Origin: Perilla frutescens
Taxonomy: Eukaryota; Streptophyta; Magnoliopsida; Lamiales; Lamiaceae
NCBI GenBank assembly: GCA_026008535.1
Contig: BRKX01000017.1
Span: 8,386,501 to 8,450,500 of the forward strand
Direction: 5' to 3'
DNA: 64,000 bases
The notes under the pieces were generated by a model. That model worked only from the letters and a program-made list of their open reading frames with translations. It ran no database searches and had not been told where the DNA came from. Made by a program: the position numbers and the translations under genes. Below, piece after piece: positions 54,779-64,000 of this stretch (position 1 is its first letter; the number at the start of each line of letters is the position of its first letter).

Positions 54779-57700
54779 TATGCAGTTGAGAAGCTTGGTC
54801 TTCCAGTAAAGCAACATCCGAGCCCATACAGACTTCAGTGGCTTACAAACCGAGGCGAGATCCGCGTGGTTCACCAGGTAAGTGTCTCGTTCTCAATCCA
54901 TAAGTTTTCTGACTCTGTTTTATGCGATGTCATCCCCATGGATGCGGCACATTTGTTGTTGGGAAGACCTTGGCAGTTTGATCGACGTGTAGTCCACGAC
55001 GGACGAGCCAATACCTACACTGTCGAAATTGATGGCCAACGCAGCACCTTGAAGCCGTTGTTGCCCAAAGTCGTTGCTATGGATCAGCAACACATGTAGG
55101 AAAAGTTTAAAGAGGAGAAGGAGAAGCAAGCGGCCGCAAAACGGGCTCCGAAGACCCCAATCGACGGTATGCCCAAGACAGACGGTATGGGCATACTGAC
55201 CGGTACTCAGCCCACTGTCGCCACCCCTTCACCTCCAAAACAACCCAATGATGACCCCAAAACTGTAGGAAAGTTGTCCAAGTCGAGTACAAACAAGCCT
55301 CACACTCAGAGCTTGTTTATTTCAGCAAAAGGAGTCCAAAAAACCGTCAAAGCAGGTATGCCTCTTGTCTTACTTACTTATAAGAGCAGTGCTACTAACG
55401 ATTCATTGTCTAGTGATGTACAGCCCTTATTAGATGAGTTTCGAGATGTGTTCCCCGAGGAGATACCTGGCGGCCTCCCTCCAGTTCGCGGGATCGAGCA
55501 CCAGATCGATTTCGTGCCCGGAGCAGTCCTTCCGAACCGACCAGCCTATCGCACGTCCCCTGATGAGACCAAAGAGATAGATAGGCAAGTGAAGGAGCTG
55601 TTGGAGAAAAAGCAAATCCGTGAGAGCTTGAGCCCCTGCGCCGTTCCGGTCATTTTAGTGCCAAAGAAGAACAACGAATGGCGTATGTGCATGGATTGCC
55701 GAGCAATCAACAAAATCACAATAAAGTATCATTTTACCATCCCTAGGTTAGATGATATGCTAGATGAGTTGTCTGGAGCATGCATATTTTCGAAAATTGA
55801 TTTACGATCTGGCTATTTTCAAGTTCGTATGCAAGAGGGGGATGAGTGGAAAACTGCATTTAAGACAAAGCATGGTTTATATGAGTAGCTTGTTATGCCT
55901 TTTGGTCTCACTAATGCACCGAGCACATTTATGCGCTTGATGAATCATGTTTTGCGTGAAGTGATTGGAAAGTATGTGGTTGTGTATTTTGATGATATAT
56001 TGATTTATAGTGACACGCCACCTACACACTTGCAGCACCTTAGACATGTTTTTGAGATTTTGAGATCTGCGAAATTGTATGGTAATCTGTCTAAGTGTTC
56101 TTTCTGCATGAATGAAGTCATATTTCTTGGCTTTGTTGTGAGTGAACGTGGTATAGAAGTAGACCGTTCCAAAATCAAGGCGATTGAGGAATGGCCGACT
56201 CCTAAATCGGCGTCTGATGTGAGGTCCTTTCATGGACTTGCTGGCTTTTATCGTCGCTTTGTGCATGATTTTTCCAGCATTGCGGCGCCTCTTACTGAGC
56301 TAAGTAAGAAGGATCGCAAATTTGAATGGGGTCCTGTTCAAGAGCATGCGTTTAACACTTTAAAAACATGTTTATGCAATGCACCTGTTCTTGCTTTACC
56401 GGACTTCAATAAAACTTTTGAGATTGAATGTGATGCCTTGGGTAAAGGGATTGGTGCTGTTTTAATGCAGGAACGGCGTCCAGTCGCCTACTTCAGTGAG
56501 AAGCTCAACGATGCAGCTCTTCGTTATTCTACTTATGACAAGGAGTTGTACGTATTGAAGAGAGCTTTGGAGACGTGGCAGCACTATCTATGGCCAAAGG
56601 AATTCATGATTCACACGGATCACAAGAGCTTGAAACATTTAAAAGGCCAACAAAATCTGAATAAACGACACGCACGTTGGGTAGAGTTTATCGAGTCCTT
56701 TCCGTACGTCATCAAGTACAAGAAAGGCGCTGAAAACGTGGTGGCCGATGCACTTTCACGAAGGTACGTTCTCTTGAACTTAATGCATGCTAAGCTGTTG
56801 GGATTTAATCACATTAAGGGGTTATATGCATTAGATCCATTTTTTGCACCTATATATGAAGCATGTTCGAAACTTGCTAAGGCTAGAGATGGATTTTTCG
56901 TGCATGATGGGTTTCTGTTCAAGGGTTCTTGTTTGTGTGTTCCTAAGTCTTCTATGCGTGAGCTGTTGATTTTAGAGTCGCATGCGGGAGGTTTAATGGG
57001 TCACTTTGGTGTGTCGAAAACATTAGACTTGCTGCATGAACACTTTTATTGGCCGCATATGAGACATGATGTTGAGAATATGTGTAGTAGATGCATTGTT
57101 TGTCGAAAATCTAAGTCTACTTCACATCCTTTTGGTTTATATACTCCTCTTCCAGCCCCTTCTTCCCCATGGATTGATTTATCTATGGATTTTATTCTGG
57201 GTTTGCCACGGTCTAGATTTGGTCGAGATAGTATTTTTGTGGTTGTTGATAGGTTTTCCAAAATGGCGCATTTCATAGCTTGTAGGAAAACCGATGATGC
57301 TGTTCATATCGCCAACTTGTTTTTTGTGCATGTTGTTCGTTTGCATGGAATACCTAGAACTATTATTAGTGATAGGGATTCTAAGTTTCTTGCATATTTC
57401 TTGCGAGTTTTATGGGGAAAATTAGGTACCAAATTGTTGTTTTCTACTGCATGTCATCCACAAACTGATGGACAAACTGAAGTAGTTAATCGCACTTTAG
57501 GTACTTTGCTACGTGCTTTAGTTAAAAATAACTTGAAATCGTGGGAAGGTTGTTTGCCATATGCTGAATTTGCTTACAATCGGGTTGTGCATTCATCTAC
57601 TAATATGTCCCCATTCGAGGTTGTTTATGGTTTTAATCCGCTAACGCCTACTGATCTTTTGCCTTTACCTGTTGAGCATCTAACAAGTGTTAAAGGTACA

Positions 57701-58312
57701 AGAAGAGCGGATCAAGTGAAGGAGATGCATGAGAAAATACGTGCGCGTATTGAGGCAGTTGGCGCACGGAATGCCGTCCAAAAGAACAAACGGGGCAAAC
57801 CGATGATCTTTCAGCCTGGAGATCGCGTTTAGATTCATTTGAGTCCCGGACGGTTTCCTAACTTAAGAAAATCGAAATTGATGCCTAGAGGAGATGGACC
57901 ATTCACCGTTTTGAGTCGAGTCAATAACAATGCATATCGCATTGATTTACCCGGTGAGTACAAGTGTTCATCTACATTCAATGTTGCTGACTTATCTCCC
58001 TTTTCTGCAGATAATGAGTTCGATGATGATGAGCCTGTGAATTCGAGGACGAATTCTTTTCAGCAGGGGAGGAATGATGAGAATGAGCCAAACAAAGAAG
58101 AGAATGATCCGGAGCTTCAATTTAGAGGTCCAATGACGCGCTTGCGAGCTAAGAAGTTACGAGCGTATCTACAAGCTTTAATAAGGCACAAGTTCGAGAT
58201 ACATGAAGATGAAGTGAAGGGCAGCTCAAGATTGATCACTATGTTGTCCATTGATGAAGAAGAAGGAAGGCATGAAAACAGTCGGTATGGGCATACTGAC
58301 CAGATTGCATGA
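54779..58312 (+). pseudogene. Gy5 pol: protease end, RT, RNase H, integrase, LTR-encoded tail
   Basis: Same frame as gag. Protease LLLGRPWQFDRR (about 54955). RT: VFPEEIPGGLPPVRG (55450), KIDLRSGYFQVRM (55795), [14 protein letters not shown], catalytic [11 protein letters not shown] (about 55980). RNase [15 protein letters not shown] (about 56425), [25 protein letters not shown] (56740). Integrase: [10 protein letters not shown]...C..C finger (56985-57105), [28 protein letters not shown], all three acidic residues kept. GDRV, then a stop, [30 protein letters not shown] (57975), PPT peptide, then [11 protein letters not shown] encoded by the LTR. Stops at 55097, 55886 and 57830. Only these few stops and the gag-PR changes prevent activity. 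Confidence 0.93.
58061..58074 (+). other. Gy5 polypurine tract
   Basis: CAGCAGGGGAGGAA directly before the 3' LTR, inside the pol frame. Confidence 0.82.
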
Positions 58313-59123
58313 AGACAGTCGGTATGGGCATACTGACTGGGTTGACGTTAAAATTAACATGTGGATTCATCCAATAATAGTCCAACACGTTATTGAAGAG
58401 CCCAAGTCCAATAAGAGGCGAATTTCGAAGGCCCAAAATCAGTTTGTGATTTATCCTTATCTAGTTAGATTTTTGTTATCTTATTTTTGGTATCTTTTGA
58501 TTTTATCCTAGTTTGATTAGGATTAGTTTAGGATCGATTTTTATCATCCAAATATGTCTAAATTTCGTGCATAATGTTTAGTATAAATAGGACATCTATT
58601 TGTTACATTTAAAGTTAGATAATTGCAAGAAATAAAGAGTTATTCTCAATCTGTCTCACGATCCTTTGGTTGATCAAACTATTACCTACAATTCTATTGT
58701 TCTAGCAATACAATAGTCTTATTCAAGTTATTCAGGGTACAATCGTGTACTTGGGAGAATTGATATCCGGAGAATTAGTCGTGCGCGTTCGAGTTGTTTC
58801 AACACGGGTTCGCCGATCCTGATTTATCCTTCTACCTTCCATCGCCGCCGAGATTTCCTCCACCACCATTGTTCGCCGTGATTCCAGCCATCACCGCCGA
58901 GTTTCAGCCATCCAAGGGTGTCTTTCGTGTCAACAATCGAGTCCTTGTTCGTGTCTACGTATCCTAGTAAGTTCTATTTCCGTTCGAGTCTTGTCCTTTT
59001 TCTAGTCGAGTCTTTCATCTTTTCTCTAGAGTCATATTGATCCCTTACGCATCCGACGTAGTTTCGTTCCTAGCTTCCGCGTCCTTTGTCTTTGTTGTGT
59101 CCCATAGGTCCCGGGTCACATCA
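58075..59123 (+). repeat. Gy5 3' LTR
   Basis: Partner of the 5' LTR with few differences. TATA box at about 58580-58591. The gag-pol frame ends inside it at 58310-58312. Confidence 0.94.
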
Positions 59124-59440
59124 CTCACCAACTGAAGTTCACAGAATTGAACTGAAGATCACCAATGAGCTCTCCAACTGAAGTTTGCAGAACTGAACTA
59201 AAGATCACTAATGAGCCCACCAACTGAAGTTCGTAGAACTAAATTAAAGATTTCCAATGAACTCACCAAATGAGTTCATAGAACTGAATTGAAGATCGCT
59301 AATAAGCTCACCAACTGAAGTTCGCAGAACTGAATTAAAGATCGCTAAGGAGCTCACCAACTGAAGTTCGCAGAACTGAATTGAAGACCGCTAACTGAGC
59401 TCACCAACTGAAGAGCGCCAACTGAGCCCACCCAGCAATG
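59124..59440 (+). repeat. 46 bp minisatellite in the Copia-3 LTR
   Basis: Six units of 45-47 bp beginning CTCACCAACTGAAGTTC and containing GCAGAACTGAA, with a partial seventh, in tandem. Part of a further unit lies left of Gy5 (51257-51296), so Gy5 inserted within the array. Confidence 0.87.
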
Positions 59441-60120
59441 GCTTCTGACTATGCACACCAAACTAACCCACACTTAATGTTGGAATAAACTGACATCACC
59501 AACGGTCTTCTCCATCTACGCACTCAACAAGCAATAGGCTCCATCATTACAAAATGACCAACGGTCATATTCAAATTACTTCTCTATAAATAAGAAAAGC
59601 TATTGTACATAAAAAAGTGTGTGTAAAAGAGCGAGTACATGTGCGAGTGTATTAAAAACGTATGTGCAAAATATATCGTGTATTTGTAATAGCAAACATC
59701 TGCATATCATTAGACTAAATTTAGCATATCCAACAGATACACACACGTTAAAAGCATTAGAACTAGCTAGATAGAATATAGCTCATCTATCATTTACTTC
59801 GAGCAAATCAGTTCTTGTAAAAGCTCATACCTTGATCGTCAAAATTATCAACACCTGTTTAGCATGAAAAGCACAATCAATTGATAATCCGTTCAAGATT
59901 CACCCTCTTAAAGATTGAAAGAGATCTAAAAGAACCTAACTCTCTATCTAAGTGTGAGCCGCCACTAAAGAAACTGTCACCGCAATAGCTACTTGCTGGA
60001 GACTGCAAGTGTGATAAATCAACCTAGCTGAGGTAACCGTGTCGAGTAAGCCACCGTTGTCAGGTTCAATTCCCATTTTTTTGTATAATTTGTAAAGTGA
60101 AATCTCAAATTATATAGTGA

Positions 60121-60213
60121 ACAACACATAAGGATTTTATCCCTTTAAGAAGAAGGAAGAGATGACGTAGAAGTTTCAAAGCTTCGAACCTCTATAAAAT
60201 CCTTATGTGTTGT
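60121..60213. repeat. 20 bp perfect inverted repeat
   Basis: ACAACACATAAGGATTTTAT at 60121-60140 and its exact complement at 60194-60213, separated by 53 bp. It can form a hairpin. Not explained by the copia LTR layout. Confidence 0.85.
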
Positions 60214-60417
60214 ATCTCGCTTTTATGTGTCTATTTTCAATTGCTTACAAATTCATCACCATTACACACGAACTGAATATCTCAACTGATTCATAACACA
60301 AAACTGGTAAACATCAAAATGAGTCAGGACCCCTATTTATTATGCATTTAAAGCAATTTTAGAAAGAATTTATTCAACCCCCCTTCTAAACTCTATTAGA
60401 CTCATCCGGGACCATCA

Positions 60418-60572
60418 TTCTATTCTGAGATTCTCAAACTTAGAAGTAAGATTCTGAAGTCTTGATAATTTGACTGAACTGGTGGTCTTCAAAATATCCA
60501 TTACAGCTTTAGCAGTTTCACATGTTGAGATCATACTGAATGTTTTCAGATCTACTACAGAGACTATAGCAT
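60418..60572 (-). pseudogene. Copia-4 gag fragment
   Basis: On the minus strand it reads FSMISTCETAKAVMDILKTT followed by SSVKLSRLQNLTSKFENLRI, the UBN2/Retrotran_gag core of copia elements (SSVK...RLQ...LTSKFE). It stops at a TGA and is cut at the border with the Copia-3 LTR. It belongs with the reverse-oriented LTR to its right. Confidence 0.75.
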
Positions 60573-60587
60573 TGAGAATTTAGAATT

Positions 60588-60690
60588 AATATTGTACCAA
60601 TTTTTTTGTGACATAATCCACTCGTTATATTGTACCAATTTTTTTGAGAATTAATGTTGTACCAATTAATATTGTACCAATTTTTTTGTG
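60588..60690 (-). repeat. Triplicated primer-site-like motif
   Basis: ATTGTACCAATTTTTTT (minus strand AAAAAAATTGGTACAAT) occurs three times, at about 60592, 60634 and 60671, just outside the Copia-4 LTR where the primer site is expected. TTGGTA is the start of a copia primer site; the rest has decayed. Confidence 0.55.
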
Positions 60691-60699
60691 ACATTATAT

Positions 60700-61436
60700 G
60701 GTTATAAAGGCTATTACACGAAGACCTCTCGTTACTCGATCCCTTTCCTACCCACTACAATCTCTTTCGATGAACTGAATTTTGAGATCCTCTCACAACC
60801 TAGACTCTCTCTAGTTCCCATATGAAATCTTTCCCGAGACTTCTTTAAAAGTGTATGAAAGAATTTCAAACACAAACTAGAAACACAATGATTAAAAAGA
60901 TCAAGCATAGTCTAACCGTATGCTAATGCTACAAAACATGAAGTCTTTGAGACTCTCTGATCAATACTTTTGCATACGACAACCACCATCTAGCTAGTCT
61001 GATTCTGAAACTACTTAAAAGAACAAAGTATAGCCTAAAGAAGGTAATCATATTGTCCTAATTTGAATCAAACTCTAATCAAGAAAATTTTCCTGGTTTG
61101 ATTTGGACTACCCTAATTATAATTCTTCTTTGAATATAACTCGTCTTTTTCATCTTGATCTTCATCTTAAACAAGACAACTTCTATTGTGAGACATCTAT
61201 CTTTAATGGGAATCATCATTTCCTTGAAATCAACTCAATACGTCTCTTTGGAACTTCTGGACAACCATGTACATGATCATGTGCATAACAATTGATCAAG
61301 TACATTCTTTGATCTTCAATCAGATTGATAACGGAATATTCTTATATCATGTCCAGAACATGGTCTTCAATTCTTGAAAAACCAAAAAGCTTTTGCGTTC
61401 TTGATTTACTATAAAGATTATGACAATCTAAAAACA
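60700..61436 (-). repeat. Copia-4 5' LTR, reverse orientation (partial)
   Basis: Its minus strand matches the Copia-2 LTR in blocks such as AGAAGTCTCGGGAAAGATTTC, GGGAACTAGAG and CGAGTAACGAGAGGTC, so it is a related Sirevirus-like LTR pointing left. It is followed leftward by the primer-like repeats and the gag fragment. The outer edge (TGTTTTTAG on the minus strand, about 61436) is approximate. Confidence 0.68.
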
Positions 61437-61450
61437 CTTAGGGAATGACT

Positions 61451-62350
61451 GGTATGTCGGAATGGAATTAAATGAAAATGAAATGAACTTAGTAATGGAA
61501 TGTGATGGCAAAATAATAGAATGACTATTGTCATTCCTTTGGTTGGTAACCTAAGTAATAAGATATGAATGAAAACTTATATTTATAAATTGATTTTATT
61601 ATAACAATATGTAATTAATAAATAAAATACACAATTTGGCTTACTTAGTTCTAAAAACAAACTACTCTTTTTTCAAGAGAACTATTATATTTTAAAAATA
61701 TATTATTAAATATTATGTGATTTTTACTTTATTAACATTTGTGAAAAAAATGAATATGCTCTTAGTAAGTATTTCGCTAATGATTAGCGGGTTTATATAT
61801 GTTATGTTAAAATATCCTGTAATATCATTAGTACTTTTGTTAAATATTAAAAAAAATTGTGAATCATTAATAAATTATTAATGAGTTTTTTAAAAAATTC
61901 ATAAATTTGAAATATTTTATATTATTTATCGTCAAATAATTTTGAAGTTTTTCAAATTTTTTGTATTAATTTTTAAAAATGATTTACAACTCTCAAGTTT
62001 TCATATAACTTTCTTTAGTTTTTTTTTTACAATTTAATTTATTTTTAATTTGTCTAGAAAAATTATTATATTTATTATAATTTTATTTTTTAATAAAATA
62101 TTTTATAAGAATATGAGATTTCATTTCTCAATGCAAAAAATAAAGTATAGTCTCGCAAAATAAAAAATAAACTTTATTTTGATAACTGGGAATACAAAAT
62201 ACCATGGGAGCGGAGAGTAATGACTTATTCTATATTCATGGTAATGGACCCTTCGGGAAAGACCATTCCAAACTGAAAAAATCATACTAGCCATATGAAT
62301 GGGAATGGACGTGGGAATGTGATTCAATTCCCATTTCATTCTATCATACC
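61451..62350. mobile_element. Possible MITE-like element 1 (~900 bp)
   Basis: Imperfect terminal inverted repeats: GGTATGTCGGAATGG at 61451 and, on the other strand at the right end, GGTATGATAGAATG (62337-62350). The middle is very AT-rich and has no coding frame. I could not find a clear target duplication, so the superfamily is not assigned. Confidence 0.45.
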
Positions 62351-62900
62351 AACTATGTCTTTCGATCTAGCTTGGATGGCAAAGAATCTAGCTCCGGAAA
62401 GTAATTTGATTCCTTATATTTTAAATTTATGTGTTTGGTTCAATTTTGGAAAGTAATCAGAATCCTCAAAACAAGGAAACTAATACAACTTTCATGGATT
62501 CTGAATATCTACTTGGAGTATGTATTCCGATTACTTGCCTCTAGAAATCTTGTCTTAGATCATTTTTATTATTCAATTTTTCATCCATTATTTTTATTAT
62601 TTATATAAATTATTATTAAAATTATATTTATAATTTTTAAAAAAAATGAAAATTTTGAAAATATATTGTAATCTTAATTTTTTGTGGATTATTATTAGCT
62701 TCTCATTATCAAGTTTTGAGTTTTAATAAAAAAAATAAAAAAATGAAAAACCAAAAATCCTACTAAGATCCGATTATCATATATTTATTTTTTTGTAATT
62801 GGTGGTAGGAAATGACAAACTCAAAAAAATGAGTATCTCGACTTTAGAATCAACAACAAATTTGACATCAGTAACAACTTATTTTTGAATGATGTCAACC

Positions 62901-62901
62901 A

Positions 62902-62997
<96 letters not shown>
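62901..62997. repeat. (AAT)n microsatellite
   Basis: About 32 AAT units with one interruption (TGATAAT at about 62960). Confidence 0.95.
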
Positions 62998-62998
<1 letters not shown>

Positions 62999-63068
62999 TT
63001 ACTTTTGTAAATTAATGCAATTGTTTTGTTGACATATAGTCAATGATTTTCATAGGTTTATATTTATA

Positions 63069-63089
63069 CTATATATATATATATATATA
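63069..63089. repeat. (AT)n microsatellite
   Basis: About ten AT units. A similar short run lies at 42092-42110 in the solo LTR. Confidence 0.9.
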
Positions 63090-63425
63090 ATTTATCTTTA
63101 TTTATTTATTTTCTTGATTGTTAATTTTTTTTTTGAATTGGGGGAGGAGAATGAATATTGAACTCATAGACTATAACTCTACAATATTATTAAATTATCT
63201 TAATAAACCTGCTTGATTAATTTGATTAAAAATATTAAAATGAAAATTCTGATTTCCTTATCATATTGAAAACACATGATAAATAATTTGTAGTATTTAT
63301 TTTTTCAGGACCTTTTTTCTAAAAATCATAATCCCAAACAGTTTACTTTCCTACCAACTAAACGACCCGTTGCTAAAAAAAATGATCTCTTCCCTCTCTT
63401 CTCCCTCTCGTCCTTCTAGTTAATA

Positions 63426-64000
63426 ATGTCGTCTTCACCGCCGACTGACTAACCTTAAGCCGGAAATTCAATGCCGTCTAATGGCTCCTCACGACCATTA
63501 GATAATAATTCTAAATTATTCTTACCAAATTTAGAAAAAAATCATATTCCCATTCAAGAATCTGAAAACCCTGATTATTAATCTAAGGTTCTGCCTCAAA
63601 AGACCCATGCATCTTATGTTGCAGTGGTTGATTCTGAAACTCATGACAAATTCCCTGATGTTTTCACGACGTCTTTATCAAGAATTTAACCAGTCTGATG
63701 AGGGGAATTCAATTCCATCTCTATTCTGGATGATTTATACATGTCGCAATTAGGGAAATTCCAATTCTCCCTAATCGGTCGACTAATTATGTTAAAAGGT
63801 GATAAGCATTGGGCGGCTGTGGATCTCAAGCCTCGATTACAATAGATTTGGGCGATTTCGAAGGATTGGAGACTGAACTCAACGGGTAAAGGATATTTTA
63901 CACTACAATTTTCGTGTACTGCGGATCATATTTTACACTACAATTTTCGTGTACTACGGATCAATCTAGTGTTCATCAATTGCAATCTTGGAATTTAAAG
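63426..64000 (+). pseudogene. L1-type LINE ORF1 fragment (DUF4283-like), decayed
   Basis: From an ATG at 63426 a frame with stops leads to a recognisable block: LGKFQFSLIGRLIMLKGDK (about 63755), VDLKPRLQ, IWAISKDWRLNSTGKGYFTL and QFSCTAD. The spacing W/FSLIGR...L...W.......GKGYFTLQF is that of the DUF4283 domain at the N-terminus of plant L1-like ORF1 proteins. A 35 bp tandem duplication (63893-63962) shifts the frame right after it. The gene runs off the window. A decayed host gene of the same domain is possible but less likely. Confidence 0.7.

Larger units (their letters stand above)
51297..59123 (+). mobile_element. Gy5: near-complete Ty3/gypsy chromovirus (CRM-like)
   Basis: LTRs 51297-52340 and 58075-59123 (1044 and 1049 bp), target duplication CTCAC at 51292-51296 and 59124-59128. 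Primer site, leader, a single gag-pol frame and PPT are all present in order. Best preserved element in the window. CRM-like because no canonical chromodomain follows the integrase and the frame runs into the 3' LTR; lineage is an inference without a tree. Confidence 0.94.
59124..60417 (+). repeat. Copia-3 3' LTR, remainder
   Basis: Continues after Gy5 with the right target duplication CTCAC and the minisatellite. TATA box CTCTATAAATAAG is at 59582-59594. It ends near the phrase TTCAACCCCCCCTTCT...CCATCA (60371-60417), a C-run found just before the end of Sirevirus LTRs. LTR length without Gy5 is about 1.39 kb; the exact end is not certain. Confidence 0.65.
62431..63362. mobile_element. Possible MITE-like element 2 (~930 bp)
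   Basis: Left end GTTTGGTTCAATTTTGGAAAG and, on the opposite strand at the right end, GTTTAGTTGGTAGGAAAGTAA share GTTTxGTT...GGAAAGTAA. AT-rich, no coding frame, and it carries an AAT microsatellite. The match is imperfect and no target duplication is clear. Confidence 0.35.

Noticed and set aside
1..64000. A host protein-coding gene
   Set aside because: Every coding stretch with recognisable motifs belongs to a retroelement. What remains is short or low complexity. A gene with very small exons could escape reading by eye.

Overview
The window is repeat-rich plant nuclear DNA. Almost all of it is LTR retrotransposons nested in one another, with two possible small non-autonomous DNA elements, an AAT microsatellite and a decayed L1-type LINE at the right end. 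Nearly every LTR element primes from a match to the 3' end of plant initiator tRNA-Met. The Athila-type element, the Tekay/Del-type chromovirus with its C-terminal chromodomain, and the Sirevirus-like copia elements with an env-like region are all angiosperm lineages. I see no convincing host gene, rRNA, tRNA or CRISPR array. The species cannot be named from the sequence.

Layout from left to right. (1) A Ty1/copia element (Copia-1, 244-17771, + strand) has a 5' LTR, a long leader with a ~150 bp repeat, and a stop-ridden gag-PR-IN-RT-RH frame. (2) Copia-1 is split by a three-LTR, two-interior chromovirus derivative (5331-16160, TSD ATTAG). (3) At about 17766 Copia-1 runs directly into the reverse transcriptase of a minus-strand Athila-type element (17766-32492). 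Two Ty3/gypsy elements sit inside the Athila 5' LTR: Gy1 (21192-24979, TSD ATTTT) and Gy2 (25765-31952, TSD TCTTC). (4) After a fragment of a Gy1-type LTR comes Gy3 (32643-45515, TSD CAGAC). It sits in the RNase H region of a Sirevirus-like copia (Copia-2) and itself carries Gy4 (34409-38617) and a 2.57 kb solo LTR (39921-42485, TSD CAAAT). (5) Copia-2 continues with RNase H, a decayed env-like region and a 3' LTR to about 50249. (6) A second Sirevirus-like LTR (Copia-3) follows, split by Gy5 (51297-59123, TSD CTCAC). (7) At the right end are a reverse-oriented Copia-4 LTR with a gag scrap, two possible MITE-like elements and the LINE.

Gy1 to Gy5 are related families, probably CRM-like chromoviruses. 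They share leader modules (A-rich block, T-rich TTTCCTT repeats, CCATACACC repeats). In Gy1, Gy2, Gy4 and Gy5 the reading frame runs through the polypurine tract into the 3' LTR and encodes a related tail; Gy3 has a weaker version. Gy5 is the best preserved: one continuous gag-pol frame (53114-58312) with six stops and no frameshift. Gy1 and Gy4 have no pol. In its place they share an acidic module between gag and the terminal peptide, and they share a one-base variant primer site, so they look like a specialised non-autonomous lineage.

The two most unusual signals are that gag-acidic-module lineage and the arrays of small hairpins (several with GNRA-type tetraloops) in each LTR of the three-LTR chromovirus derivative. 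None of the elements here looks able to move on its own: they carry stops, deletions, lost catalytic residues or lost promoters.
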